Below, in pieces: positions 47,560-56,402 of a DNA stretch of 64,000 nt; within the stretch, counting starts at the first letter, position 1, and every line of letters begins with the position of its first letter. This DNA is from G963923955 sp963923955 (GTDB lineage: Bacteria; Pseudomonadota; Gammaproteobacteria; Eutrophobiales; Eutrophobiaceae), in assembly GCA_963923955.1 (NCBI GenBank), contig OZ000552.1, positions 310,001 to 374,000 of the forward strand, read 5' to 3'. The translations under genes and the position numbers were made by a program. The notes below the pieces were generated by a model. It ran no database searches and was not told the DNA's origin. It saw nothing but the letters and a program-made list of their open reading frames with translations.

Positions 47560-48870
47560 TTACCGGTCTGGTCTAGGCTGACCGCGTTGTCTTAATCCGT
47601 CAGTTTGTGCTTGATTTTCTAGTAATCTTGTATATCTGGTACACCGTTCAGCAATATGAGTTTTCACCTCATCACCGATGGGATGGGATATGTCTAGTTC
47701 ATCCAGCCTCGAAAGACAGAGACTTACCAACTCAGATACCCGCTGAACGACCGCAGGTCGGGGTAATCCCACCTCATCCGCCAATGTCTCAAAATGTCCC
47801 CGGACGAGGCGAGCAGACTGATATTCACCGCCCAGCTTCATTGCCATATTTTGGGTGAGCTCAGGGTAGTAAACTGTGCTGACAAGATCATAAAGTGGAG
47901 CAAAGCGGATAGCAGAAATTTTTCCTGCCGCATCCTGCTCATATAGAAACGAGAAGTTTTTGGCATGTGCATCATGGTTGCCGATCAGGACATTGAACAG
48001 AACAGCATCAAGGAAACGTTGTAGATCACTGTGCGGGTCGCTTGAGACTTCCCGCAGAAGAGTGAAGCATTGCTTAAGTCCCGGGCCGCCTTCACTTTGA
48101 TATTTTCTTTGTGCGGCAATGCCCAGTGCCTGGCAAAAGTCCTCTTGATGCAGGCGCTGTATTTGCCTGCCGCGCGGTGTCTCTTTTATGTGGCGATCAT
48201 AGCGCTCGATCAGTAGATAATCAATGCCTTCCACCTGCCGGAATGTAACGTTAGCCGTTGAGATGCCGACCGCAGCGGCGAGTTTCATGCAAACCGCTTC
48301 ATTGAATACCAGTCCTTCAAAGCGCTCAATGGCCGGTTTTAGGACATGCGTACTGGGTGCCGTATCCAAAGGGAGGGAGACCTTGTTCCCTTCGACATGA
48401 ACGGCAATCTTGTCCTGGGCACCAGCCAGAGAGAGCCGAACACCTTCGGTGCCCGCCATCAAAGGGCGGTGCGGTAATTTCCGGAGAATGCTAGCCAGTT
48501 CGGTATCTTTTAACGGCCTGTACTGATAGTGGGTATAGAGCAAGGGCTGATCCTGCGGCATGAACGTGACCGCCCCCGCACACTCGCCGCCAAGATGCAC
48601 CAGCATGGCATGGTCGTTATGTGCGCTGATGCCTAAGTTTTTTGCAATCTGTTCACGCTTTGCTTCCTCCGGTAGAATGCCACCAAAAAAACCCTGACAC
48701 TTCTTGCCACGAAACGGCTCTGCCTGCAAGGGCAGAGAATGTGAAAGCGCTATTGCGCCCGGATGATTTAACCAGCTTTCATCATATTTAAATAGCAACA
48801 GTCCATGTTCGTTCTGGGTGAGATGGCCAATAAAATCCCGATTCAGATAGACATCAAGCGTTTTTGTCAT
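47560..48870 (-). CDS. hipA: HipA-type kinase without adjacent HipB
   Basis: A 436-residue protein. N-terminal HipA domain with LSHSLPLQAEPFRGKKCQGFFGGILPE, ATP-binding region AGAQDKIAVHV, and the catalytic NVLIGNHDAHAKNFSF, then FAPLYDLVSTVYY. All kinase motifs are in place. No HTH gene sits upstream; instead the promoter region carries inverted GGTGATAA repeats that look like a HipB-type operator. Ends in TAA. Confidence 0.9.
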   Translation of the reverse strand: MTKTLDVYLNRDFIGHLTQNEHGLLLFKYDESWLNHPGAIALSHSLPLQAEPFRGKKCQGFFGGILPEEAKREQIAKNLGISAHNDHAMLVHLGGECAGAVTFMPQDQPLLYTHYQYRPLKDTELASILRKLPHRPLMAGTEGVRLSLAGAQDKIAVHVEGNKVSLPLDTAPSTHVLKPAIERFEGLVFNEAVCMKLAAAVGISTANVTFRQVEGIDYLLIERYDRHIKETPRGRQIQRLHQEDFCQALGIAAQRKYQSEGGPGLKQCFTLLREVSSDPHSDLQRFLDAVLFNVLIGNHDAHAKNFSFLYEQDAAGKISAIRFAPLYDLVSTVYYPELTQNMAMKLGGEYQSARLVRGHFETLADEVGLPRPAVVQRVSELVSLCLSRLDELDISHPIGDEVKTHIAERCTRYTRLLENQAQTDGLRQRGQPRPDR

Positions 48871-48931
48871 CAGTCAGCCTTGTCTGTTGTTGCATGTTTG
48901 TATATCCACGCAGTAAACACCGTATGATTTA

Positions 48932-48990
48932 AGGTGATTATACCTTTTATTCACTGCATGATGAGGTGATAAGCTGGCGGATTATCACCT
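48932..48990. promoter_or_regulatory. Operator-like repeats ahead of the orphan hipA
   Basis: AGGTGATAA and TTATCACCT (48964-48972, 48982-48990) flank nine bases, and a related AGGTGATTATACCT lies at 48932-48945. The spaced inverted repeat resembles the way HipB operators are built, though the bases differ from the E. coli ones. Confidence 0.45.
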
Positions 48991-49036
48991 TTTATGGGGA
49001 TGGATATGTCTGCCATGATCGGCAGCTGCTTCAATC

Positions 49037-50140
49037 TTATCTGAAACCACCGAAGCCTCCGAAAGAACCATGAGGGAGAGGTCTTCTGCCAAAAGAGGGT
49101 CGGGCAGGTGCTGGCGCAGGCTCACCATTGCTCAGCCTGAATCGACATTCTTGCGGATCGTTATCATCGCCATGCATGCTGGTGAAAAAAGGACTCCAAT
49201 GATTAAGGGAAGTTGAACAGACTTCAGCTTGTAGCCTGCCTTCATATCGACATTGAGCGCATACTTTAAGTCTATTACCTATGCTATCAACACCCTTCTT
49301 CCAGACGCTTCCCTGGCAGGTGAGGAGCTTGCCTTGACTGTCAAGTGCTATGCTACTACCACTGCAAGCGCCCCCTTCTGTCTGTCTGCCAACACGCAGG
49401 AGTAAAGTATCCGTGATATTCAACTTGGTAGTGGCAGCCGGATCGACATAATAGGCGGTATTATCGCGGTCATAGACGATACTTGTACGCATATCATTCA
49501 TCGTGCTGGTTCCCCCCGGATCGACCGAGAATCCGGCATGATTAGCGTCCTGTAATGTATTTGCTCTTAGCGTGATCGCATTGACGGTACGGGTATTGGT
49601 GATATTGTTTCCCCCCACATTTAAGTCGGCCAGCATGGAATTCGTGCCATCGGTACGCAGAAAAGCCGAGGGATGATGACCGGCGGTGGAGACAGTGGCG
49701 GTGATCAAATTGGCTTTGTTCAGCGCGAAAGTCTGTATGCCGGTGATATTTTGTAGCTTGGCTAATGCCGTAGCGGCCACCTCATTGGCGATATCCCCCC
49801 GATAGCCCCGCGCGCCTGCACCGGTCGGGGGCTAAAAGGTGGTAATGGCAGTGACCCGCCCAGCGGTGTTGGTGATGATCGTTCTTGCCCGCTGATGAAA
49901 GGGCAGGACATCAGGAAAGCCGCAGGGCAGGTACCGGGTAGCGGCCCTGCCACCGGGGCAGTTTGCCCTGTCTTTCAGCCAGGCCGTCCCGGCATAGCTA
50001 TTTGCGGGGGTAGTCGGGCCGTTATCGTGTATATAACCGGCCACTGCAGCATTATACTGCGCCACCAGACCACCGGAAAAGCGGCTGAGAGAAACCGACA
50101 CTTTGCCCACTGATATCGATATTGATCGCGCCGGGTCCAA
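49037..50140 (-). pseudogene. pilV: PilV-like pilus-tip protein, N-terminus missing, with in-frame TAG
   Basis: The first part matches PilV of thin pili: VAQYNAAVAGYIHDNG, NSYAGTAWLKDRANCPGG, RYLPCGFPDVLPF. TAG at 49832-49834 (ITTF*PPTGAGARG) is followed in the same frame by a long PilV-like body (SMLADLNVGGNNITNTRT, YDRDNTAYYVDPAATTKL) and a Cys- and Gly-rich end. The prepilin leader is missing: the frame begins inside the end of pilO. It appears that pilP to pilU were deleted, fusing pilO to pilV. Confidence 0.65.
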
Positions 50141-51023
50141 GTTGAAAATACTGCGTCAGTTCCGAGATCAATCCTGTGTTGGAGATATAATTGAAGTAAC
50201 AATTCGCTGCGCTCATCTCACATTTCACCCCGGCAAAATTCCACCCGACTGGATGCTTATCGTAGCTATTGATTAACTGCCATACCGCCGCCATGAACGC
50301 GCCTGTATCCGGGCCGGTAACATCCTGCAACTTAGCTGCATTCACAGCGGCAATCGCCTGGCTTTGCCGGGCAGCTCGTTCTGCCTGTGCCTCTGGCTCA
50401 ATGCCCGGATCACTCAGTCCGTACCAGCCGACAACGCCCAGCAGGATGAACAGAACAAGCGTAGTGACGTGGCTTTTACCAGGCAGTTTGCGTATTTTTG
50501 CTTTTTTTATCGCATCAACGGTGGGGGCGCTGAGGATCGTGTCAAGCGCATCAACCAACCGGTCTTCACTGAGATTCAAGGTATTGACTAATTCCGTTTG
50601 TCCAATGGCATTGCCTACCAGCGTCACATCTTCTACCCCGAATTCCACGACAGAAGTCAGCGCCGCACAGGCCTCGTCAATCCCCTGCAGCAAGATGTCC
50701 GTGTCGGAGATGACGCTGCCTTTCATGATGACCAATGCCCAGTATCGATCCAGTGCAGGATAATGCTCCAGAATGATAAACGTCCCTGTTGGGGCTAGGG
50801 AGGCAGCCACCAGGGCGGCGGCCGATGGCATCCGGTTATACTGACTTGTGTTATCACAGACAAAGCCGACACAGGCAGGGGGATCCCCAACCGTGACATA
50901 TCTCTTCGCTGCCAACTCCTCAGCATGTAGTGCCATATCCGTTTGGGTAGTGGCTGTGTCCAACTGCCGCCATACCAGTCCGGCGAGGGCGGCGTGACCA
51001 TTGATTTGTATTACTTCGGGCAT
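50052..51023 (-). CDS. pilO: PilO-type pilus accessory protein
   Basis: A 323-residue protein with one membrane helix (TTLVLFILLGVVGWYGL, about residues 190-210). An N-terminal cytoplasmic part and a C-terminal periplasmic part fit PilO2 of IncI thin pili. It lies four bases after the secretin gene, as in the pil operon. The frame ends in TAA at 50052, and the +1 frame then reads into pilV (NAAVAGYIHDNG). The end of the native protein is therefore uncertain. Confidence 0.6.
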   Translation of the reverse strand: MPEVIQINGHAALAGLVWRQLDTATTQTDMALHAEELAAKRYVTVGDPPACVGFVCDNTSQYNRMPSAAALVAASLAPTGTFIILEHYPALDRYWALVIMKGSVISDTDILLQGIDEACAALTSVVEFGVEDVTLVGNAIGQTELVNTLNLSEDRLVDALDTILSAPTVDAIKKAKIRKLPGKSHVTTLVLFILLGVVGWYGLSDPGIEPEAQAERAARQSQAIAAVNAAKLQDVTGPDTGAFMAAVWQLINSYDKHPVGWNFAGVKCEMSAANCYFNYISNTGLISELTQYFQLGPGAINIDISGQSVGFSQPLFRWSGGAV

Positions 51024-51026
51024 CGT

Positions 51027-52622
51027 TTATATCAGTGTTGGGGTGATGGTAATCACAATGCGGGTACGGTCCCGCTGTGCCTTGCGCGAGCCAAGCAGGA
51101 AATTATTGAAATGCCCCAGCCCTCGTCGGTTATCATGGTTGACCACCTGCTCAAAGCCCGATAAAACTAATGAATCACCGCTACGCATGACCACCTCTTG
51201 TAAAAAGGCCCGTTCATCAATTTCCGGGATTTGAATGGTGGCACTTCCGCTGGACTGTTCATTGATTCTGATTAATGATGAGAGCGAGGCAGAGAAGCGA
51301 ATGAGCATACGATCATCCTCCAGTATTCTGGGGGTGAGCGTCATGAAAAAGCCGGTCTGCAACTGCCCTGGCTGCAACTCGGTCTCGGACACACCAGTCG
51401 TACCGGTCACGATGTTGGCGACTGCTCGCAGGTAGCCGACTGTGCTGGTCACCTGCTCGGTGACCGGCTGGTTATTGACCGTTACGAGTTGCGCACTGGT
51501 GATGGTGGAGACATTGCGATTGGCTGATAGGGCCTTGATGAGCATCCTCGTACCGGCGAAATCACTGGAAGGCCTGACCAGGCGCGTGGCCAGCGTACCG
51601 GGCCTGCGGCTAACAGTGGGGTGGTCAAGTTGATGTTGACATCATCATTGTTGAAGAGTCCCTCCCAATTTATCCCGCTATCGGCATCCCTGTCTTCGGA
51701 TACGGCAAAGACACCGACCTCGAAGGCGACCTGTCGAGTCATGGTCGTATTCTGCCTGTCAATATACTCAGCAATACGCGCTATGGCATCCGGTGTGTCC
51801 GTTACCACGATGACACCGGTACCCATTGAAGACTTAAGCCTTGCCCAAAGGGGAGAGCATGGCCTGGACTATTTCCGTCAACTCATCCCACTTCCTTGGC
51901 GCACTGCTGATCTGGGTAACCTGATTGACATCATTGTCAGTGCCGCCGCCTGCATCGCCGCCGCCTACATCACTCAAGGTAGATTGCTCGCCGCCGCCGA
52001 TACCATCTAGTACCGCATCACCGGCCTTGGCATGACCGCCCACGGAGGCTTCAAAACGGGTATCTCCGGGCAAAAGGTGTACCTGAAACACCCGCGTGAT
52101 GAGCCGTGAGAAGAGTAGCTTGCCTTGGGCATACCGCCAGGTGATGCCTAAACGCCCTGAGATATTATTCAGAAATAAGTGTAGCGGCCCATCATGTGCA
52201 TAGGTGATGGCGCGTAGTGGTGTCGCATCGTTATCATCATCATAGTCATCAGTGTTGTCCGGCTTGGCTGATAGCAGGTACAGATCAGGTGCCAGAGTGA
52301 CGGGGATCTGTGTCAGACGTGTAATGCGCTCGGTTATGTGTTCAATAGTACGTGGTTCAACGCTGGCGAGGATCAGCCCTTGCTGTAAGGCGGCGGGGAG
52401 CGGCTCGGCCAATTTGACTTTTTTTACGCCCAGGTATTGCCCATCAATGATTTCTACTAATGGCGCTGTCTGTGGGAATTGTGCAGCGACTTGATCCAGC
52501 TGTGCTTTTCGGGTCTGAACCTCCTCATTGACCTCATGCGTTAGCATACGATTGCCACAAGCTGTCATAAGTAGCATCAAGCAGGACAGGCCAATGCAGG
52601 TGATGATGCAGTCTATACGCAT
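51027..52622 (-). pseudogene. pilN: PilN-type secretin, split by two frameshifts
   Basis: The first frame has a lipoprotein-like start (LSCLMLLMTACGN) and STN/N-domain sequence (RPLRAITYAHDGPLHLFLNNISGRLGITW in part), ending AMLSPLGKA with TAA at 51834. The +1 frame continues at once: KSSMGTGVIVVTDTPDAIARIAEYIDRQN. A one-base loss near 51605 changes frame again, and the secretin core follows (TELQPGQLQTGFFMTLTPRIL, then SDSLVLSGFEQ-like). Full length would be ~530 residues. It forms the outer-membrane ring of the thin pilus. Confidence 0.75.
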
Positions 52623-53422
52623 TATGATCCTCCGCTGATATGGATGACTTTATTTTCCCGATACAATGTAACGGCAATGGATGTGCCGCCCCGCCCCACA
52701 TTGCGGATAAGTGCCGTTACGGCCTCTTCGAATGTGCCGGTGAAACCGGCGCTTGCCGTAATCAAGACATCGTCGCCGAGATCCCAGATGGGGCGTTGCC
52801 AGTTAGCCATCTTGGCCCAGGCGGCCAGTGTCTGCCTGATGGTCGTACCGGCCATAGCGCGCCAGCGTGTTGTCGTGGGAGTATCTGTTGATGCCGTCGA
52901 CTCAGCGGGTTCAGCGCCGGTCTTTGCTGTCTTAAGGCCTGCTTTATTAACCACCTGCATGGTGGTGTCGTTGCGTAAAGGTTCTGCCTTGATAGAGCTA
53001 TTGCGCTTAGCTGCATACGCATCTATGGCCTGTGTCCCCGTTCCTTGCACATACAGATGGATATGCTTATCCGTCCAATCCAAAGTGGCACAGGCGGCAA
53101 CGTCAGCCAGCACCGCAACAAGGGTATTCGTCCAGATTCCGCCGGCCTGCCAGGTGACGCGTAGCGAGGCTAAGGACAGGCTTGCCGTTATCCGCCAGCC
53201 ATCGGGCGCTATCATCCTGGCAGCAGTGGTTATCGGGATGGCATATCCAAAACTCATCGTGTGAGTTGCTAATCCTTGCCCGGATTGAATAAGCCCGGAC
53301 AGGGTGCAAGACTCAGCCGCGCCAGTGTCTATCCGTGGCGTCCCGCTGCGGTATTCAAAGGCAGCCTGAGTCATGGCCGGCATGAGCAGTAGCACTATGA
53401 GCCATGTTTTTCCGATCTTCAT
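52622..53422 (-). CDS. TcpQ/PilL-like pilus protein
   Basis: A 266-residue protein with a signal peptide (TWLIVLLLMPAMTQA). The C-terminal domain (WRAMAGTTIRQTLAAWAKMANW...GTFEEAVTALIRNV) is the TcpQ-like fold that helps secretins to assemble. The TAA overlaps the secretin start (TAATG), and the start overlaps icmT by four bases. Intact. Confidence 0.65.
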   Translation of the reverse strand: MKIGKTWLIVLLLMPAMTQAAFEYRSGTPRIDTGAAESCTLSGLIQSGQGLATHTMSFGYAIPITTAARMIAPDGWRITASLSLASLRVTWQAGGIWTNTLVAVLADVAACATLDWTDKHIHLYVQGTGTQAIDAYAAKRNSSIKAEPLRNDTTMQVVNKAGLKTAKTGAEPAESTASTDTPTTTRWRAMAGTTIRQTLAAWAKMANWQRPIWDLGDDVLITASAGFTGTFEEAVTALIRNVGRGGTSIAVTLYRENKVIHISGGS

Positions 53423-53694
53423 ATTGCTGCTCTTTGGTTCAGATAAGTATGATTGCCAAGGCGAGAGAAACGAAAACCGACCGTGGCGATCCAGGTATAG
53501 AGTGAACGGACAGCAACAGCAGGCGACATACCGAATAATTCAAAGACCCACAGAATAAGAAAAATTGTCAGTGCCACCAGAATCGTCCAGACCCTGAGAT
53601 GCAGGACAACCAGCAACAGCGCATAGACCGCCCACGCATCGACGATAAAAAATCGGGGATGCCGTCCAGTATCGCGCCACCAAGTATTAGCCAC
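53419..53694 (-). CDS. icmT: IcmT/TraK-family protein
   Basis: A 91-residue membrane protein, MANTWWRDTGRHPRFFIVDAWA, followed by two hydrophobic segments (VYALLLVVLHLRVWTILVAL, then FLILWVFELFGM). This is the standard IcmT pattern W-R-x-x-x-x-P-R-F-F-I-x-D-A. In T4BSS it is a small inner-membrane part of the channel. Overlaps dotB by eight bases. Confidence 0.85.
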   Translation of the reverse strand: MANTWWRDTGRHPRFFIVDAWAVYALLLVVLHLRVWTILVALTIFLILWVFELFGMSPAVAVRSLYTWIATVGFRFSRLGNHTYLNQRAAI

Positions 53695-54847
53695 GACTCA
53701 GCTCCCCATATTCGCTTGCCAGGACACGGTACTCCTCGGCGGAGATGATGTTGTCAGATAACTTTTGTTGTGCATCCAGCATGAGTGGCTGACCCTCCCT
53801 TGTCAGCAGATGATTGATGTACTCCCAGGTTTTGTCCGCAGACTGAACCGCCCCCGCCTGTACCTGGGTGATCAGCCTGTCCCGCATCGCCGGTGTGAAG
53901 ACCAGCCATTCCCGTAGCGCGACCCGCCCACCATCCACTGTACGGATTAATCGTTGGTGAATAATGATGCGTATGCTGTCAATCAGCTTGATCGTCATGG
54001 CATGACGTTCCTCAGCAGGGAACTCATCGGTCAGACGGGCGATGGAGGCAGCCACCCCATTGGTGTGGCTGGTACTCATCACCAGATGACCGGTTTGGGC
54101 GGCGCGTATCATGCCGCTGATCGTTTCTTTATCTCGTGCCTCGGCGATCAGGATAATGTCCGGCGCTCGCCGCAGACAATTTCTGACCGCCGCAGCAAAG
54201 TCAGGCAAATTGATAAGGATTTGTACTTGTGAGACCACACTATCGGTATGTTGGGAGAGACTGCCCAGGTTAAATTCAATCGGACTTTCGTAGCTCAGGA
54301 TAATTTTCCCCGGCGGGGTTTCGATAAGCCTGCGCATGGCCGCTGCCAGTAGCGTGGATTTGCCGGACCCGGTCGGACCGGTCACCAGCACCAGGCCAGC
54401 GCGGGCATCGGTAATCGCATTGACTATCGCCGGCTCCGTGTCAAGTTCATCAATAGTCGGTGGCACATCGGGAATCGCTGGAGGGGTTAGGCTTACGCTC
54501 CGCCCTATACCATTAACCGGCGCATGCGCCGTGACATTGACCCGGAATCGACAACGCTCATCTCGGGTCAGCGTTAGTTCATAAGCAAAGTCCATATCCT
54601 GCCCACCTGATAACGGGCTATCCGCCGAGGCCAGATAGATGTCTTTGACGATATTGATGAGCTCGGTCGCTATCAGTCGGCGTCTGGCGACCGGCTCAGC
54701 CACACCATGTAACTTGACGATGGGGGGACGATCATCCCGTAGTATGATGTCCGAGATATGGGTTTTGTGCGCCCACTCAAGCAAGGTGTGCAGGGCTTCA
54801 GTAGTAAAGGCGGCTGGCTCGGCCACAAAGGGTCCGTTGGCAATCAT
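53687..54847 (-). CDS. dotB: DotB/TraJ-family secretion ATPase
   Basis: A 386-residue VirB11/PilT-like ATPase. Walker A GPTGSGKSTLLAA (about residue 155-167), an Asp box with PIEFNL, a Walker B-like PDIILIAEARDKETISGM and the His box TGHLVMSTSHTN are all in place. It powers secretion or transfer as a hexamer at the inner membrane. ATGA overlap with dotC. Intact, ends in TAA. Confidence 0.92.
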   Translation of the reverse strand: MIANGPFVAEPAAFTTEALHTLLEWAHKTHISDIILRDDRPPIVKLHGVAEPVARRRLIATELINIVKDIYLASADSPLSGGQDMDFAYELTLTRDERCRFRVNVTAHAPVNGIGRSVSLTPPAIPDVPPTIDELDTEPAIVNAITDARAGLVLVTGPTGSGKSTLLAAAMRRLIETPPGKIILSYESPIEFNLGSLSQHTDSVVSQVQILINLPDFAAAVRNCLRRAPDIILIAEARDKETISGMIRAAQTGHLVMSTSHTNGVAASIARLTDEFPAEERHAMTIKLIDSIRIIIHQRLIRTVDGGRVALREWLVFTPAMRDRLITQVQAGAVQSADKTWEYINHLLTREGQPLMLDAQQKLSDNIISAEEYRVLASEYGELSRG

Positions 54848-55698
54848 CTGTCAGGCCACCTTGTGTAAGGACGGAGAGCCTGATCGCCGAAGACCGGCAA
54901 CCAGGTGTCGGGGGAGGCAAAAGCAGCGGGACGGACGAGCATCAGCACCTTATCATCGATACGTAGCGTATCGTCCTCAATAACAGCGCCGTTGTCGGTT
55001 TCATTGAGGAAGGGGGAGGAGATATAGCCCCTTCCTACCAGCAGGTGGTAGCGCAACATGCCGGTCAGATCACGGCGTAAGCGATGGAGGTTATCGGCAA
55101 AGATGGCATCGGCCTGTCGTATGCCTTGTTGCCAACCTTCTGCTATCCATGCCGCCCAGGCGGCTCTCTCTGCAGCTGAATTGGGCAGGAGGACCGATGG
55201 CGTTACTGGTGGCGGTGATAAGTCGATGAGCAGATAGCGTTCCCATATAGGCGGTGCCCCCGCAATCCTGGCTTTCTGTTTGATCTTCAGAACAATACCC
55301 GTTTGCCGGACGGCCGCGTCTGTTTTTTGCAGACTTACTCCTCTGGCGCGGATAATGACGGGCGGCACAATGTGCTTATCCACCATCAGCGGCGCGAAAT
55401 TAAAAATGCTATTGAGCGTTGGTTTTAATGCGTTCAAGCGCCGCTTGATGCGCTCATTTTGCCAGATGAGACCATGACTGGCGCCCAGTGCATGGGCGGT
55501 TTCTTGTTGGGTTCTGTTGCGGGTGGCAGCCAAATTCTGCAATGCCCTGTCATCACTCTTCTCTGCCTGCCCATCTGACAGGGATTGCAACGTAAGCAGT
55601 TTATCGGGGAGAGGGACTGAAGCCGCCAGGGCCACTAGTGGCAGAAAAGCTAAATAAACCAGTATTTGTATTTGCCTGACTTTAGGGCGGCTAGTCAT
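54844..55698 (-). CDS. dotC: DotC/TraI-family outer-membrane complex protein
   Basis: A 284-residue protein. Signal peptide LVYLAFLPLVALAAS, without the lipobox Cys of Legionella DotC. DotC blocks in order are RNRTQQETAHALGASHGLIWQNERI, FAPLMVDKHIVPPVIIRAR, and RAAWAAWIAEGWQQGIRQADAIF. It belongs to the DotC-DotD-DotH outer ring. It overlaps dotD by eight bases. Confidence 0.88.
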   Translation of the reverse strand: MTSRPKVRQIQILVYLAFLPLVALAASVPLPDKLLTLQSLSDGQAEKSDDRALQNLAATRNRTQQETAHALGASHGLIWQNERIKRRLNALKPTLNSIFNFAPLMVDKHIVPPVIIRARGVSLQKTDAAVRQTGIVLKIKQKARIAGAPPIWERYLLIDLSPPPVTPSVLLPNSAAERAAWAAWIAEGWQQGIRQADAIFADNLHRLRRDLTGMLRYHLLVGRGYISSPFLNETDNGAVIEDDTLRIDDKVLMLVRPAAFASPDTWLPVFGDQALRPYTRWPDR

Positions 55699-56212
55699 AG
55701 TAGATCACTTCTAGCTTCTTTTTATCACCATGCACCACAATGGCGGCACGCTCACCGGTCAAGTAGCCTAACTCACGCAGGATTTCACCAATCGGCCGAT
55801 CTTCAGCGGCAATGGTGACAAGAATGGGCGGCATCGGTTTGTTGCCAAGCCCGGCATACTGATAACCAATTCTGTCCGCTAACTGCCTGGCGAGTACGCC
55901 TGCTTCCCCCGTCCAGGTCTCTAACGTCAGTGGCTGCCGTAAGTCATCTGGCACTTCGCCGCCGGGATATTCCTTAAGATTACTGAGTTTGCTAGGGTTA
56001 CGGGATTGCTCAATGCGGCCGAGTTGCGCCCACATAGACTGGATCTCAAGGGCAGTATCGGCCAGGGCGCGTTCAATGGAAGCGGTGCTATCGGGATCAT
56101 CCTGAAGTGCAGGTCGGGCGGATTCGGGCATGCAGGCAGGCAGCGTGAGGTAGCTTAAGACACACGCAGTGGTTGCCAGTGATCGAGCTTGGCAATTCGC
56201 TATCTTCGCCAT
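55691..56212 (-). CDS. dotD: DotD/TraH-family lipoprotein
   Basis: ATG at 56212 gives 173 residues with a lipobox (SYLTLPAC, Cys about residue 30). The C-terminal secretin-N0-like domain (PPILVTIAAEDRPIGEILRELGYLTG) is the DotD signature. It ends in TAG with TAA two codons later. It heads the operon dotD-dotC-dotB-icmT-pil, and its leader is the conserved 94-base sequence. Confidence 0.88.
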   Translation of the reverse strand: MAKIANCQARSLATTACVLSYLTLPACMPESARPALQDDPDSTASIERALADTALEIQSMWAQLGRIEQSRNPSKLSNLKEYPGGEVPDDLRQPLTLETWTGEAGVLARQLADRIGYQYAGLGNKPMPPILVTIAAEDRPIGEILRELGYLTGERAAIVVHGDKKKLEVIYYD

Positions 56213-56363
56213 CACTTCAGTTAAAATATAAAAAACAGTTAGTACATAAAAAACAAGTAACACAGTAAATGTAATAATATTTTATTACAAATATATTATG
56301 GCAATATATCATAGTGCTAAATTAAAATGCACAACTTTTTTTATATTTTAACTGAAGTGATGG
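56209..56363. repeat. 27-base inverted repeat flanking the dotD/recombinase intergenic region
   Basis: 56209-56235 and 56337-56363 are perfect reverse complements. Each covers the same relative place: an AT-rich tract, ACTGAAGTG and an ATGG. On the dotD side this ATG is the gene start; on the other side it opens only a 21-codon frame. Confidence 0.75.
56219..56312 (-). promoter_or_regulatory. Conserved 94-base leader, copy B (dotD promoter region)
   Basis: On the minus strand this matches 88 of 94 bases of 18409-18502, with no gaps. It begins with ATGATATATTGCCATAATATAT and ends seven bases before the dotD ATG. It probably holds the promoter and a regulator site. Confidence 0.65.
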
Positions 56364-56402
56364 TTTGCGATGAGAAGCAACATTCCATTAGGAGGGTATT
56401 TC

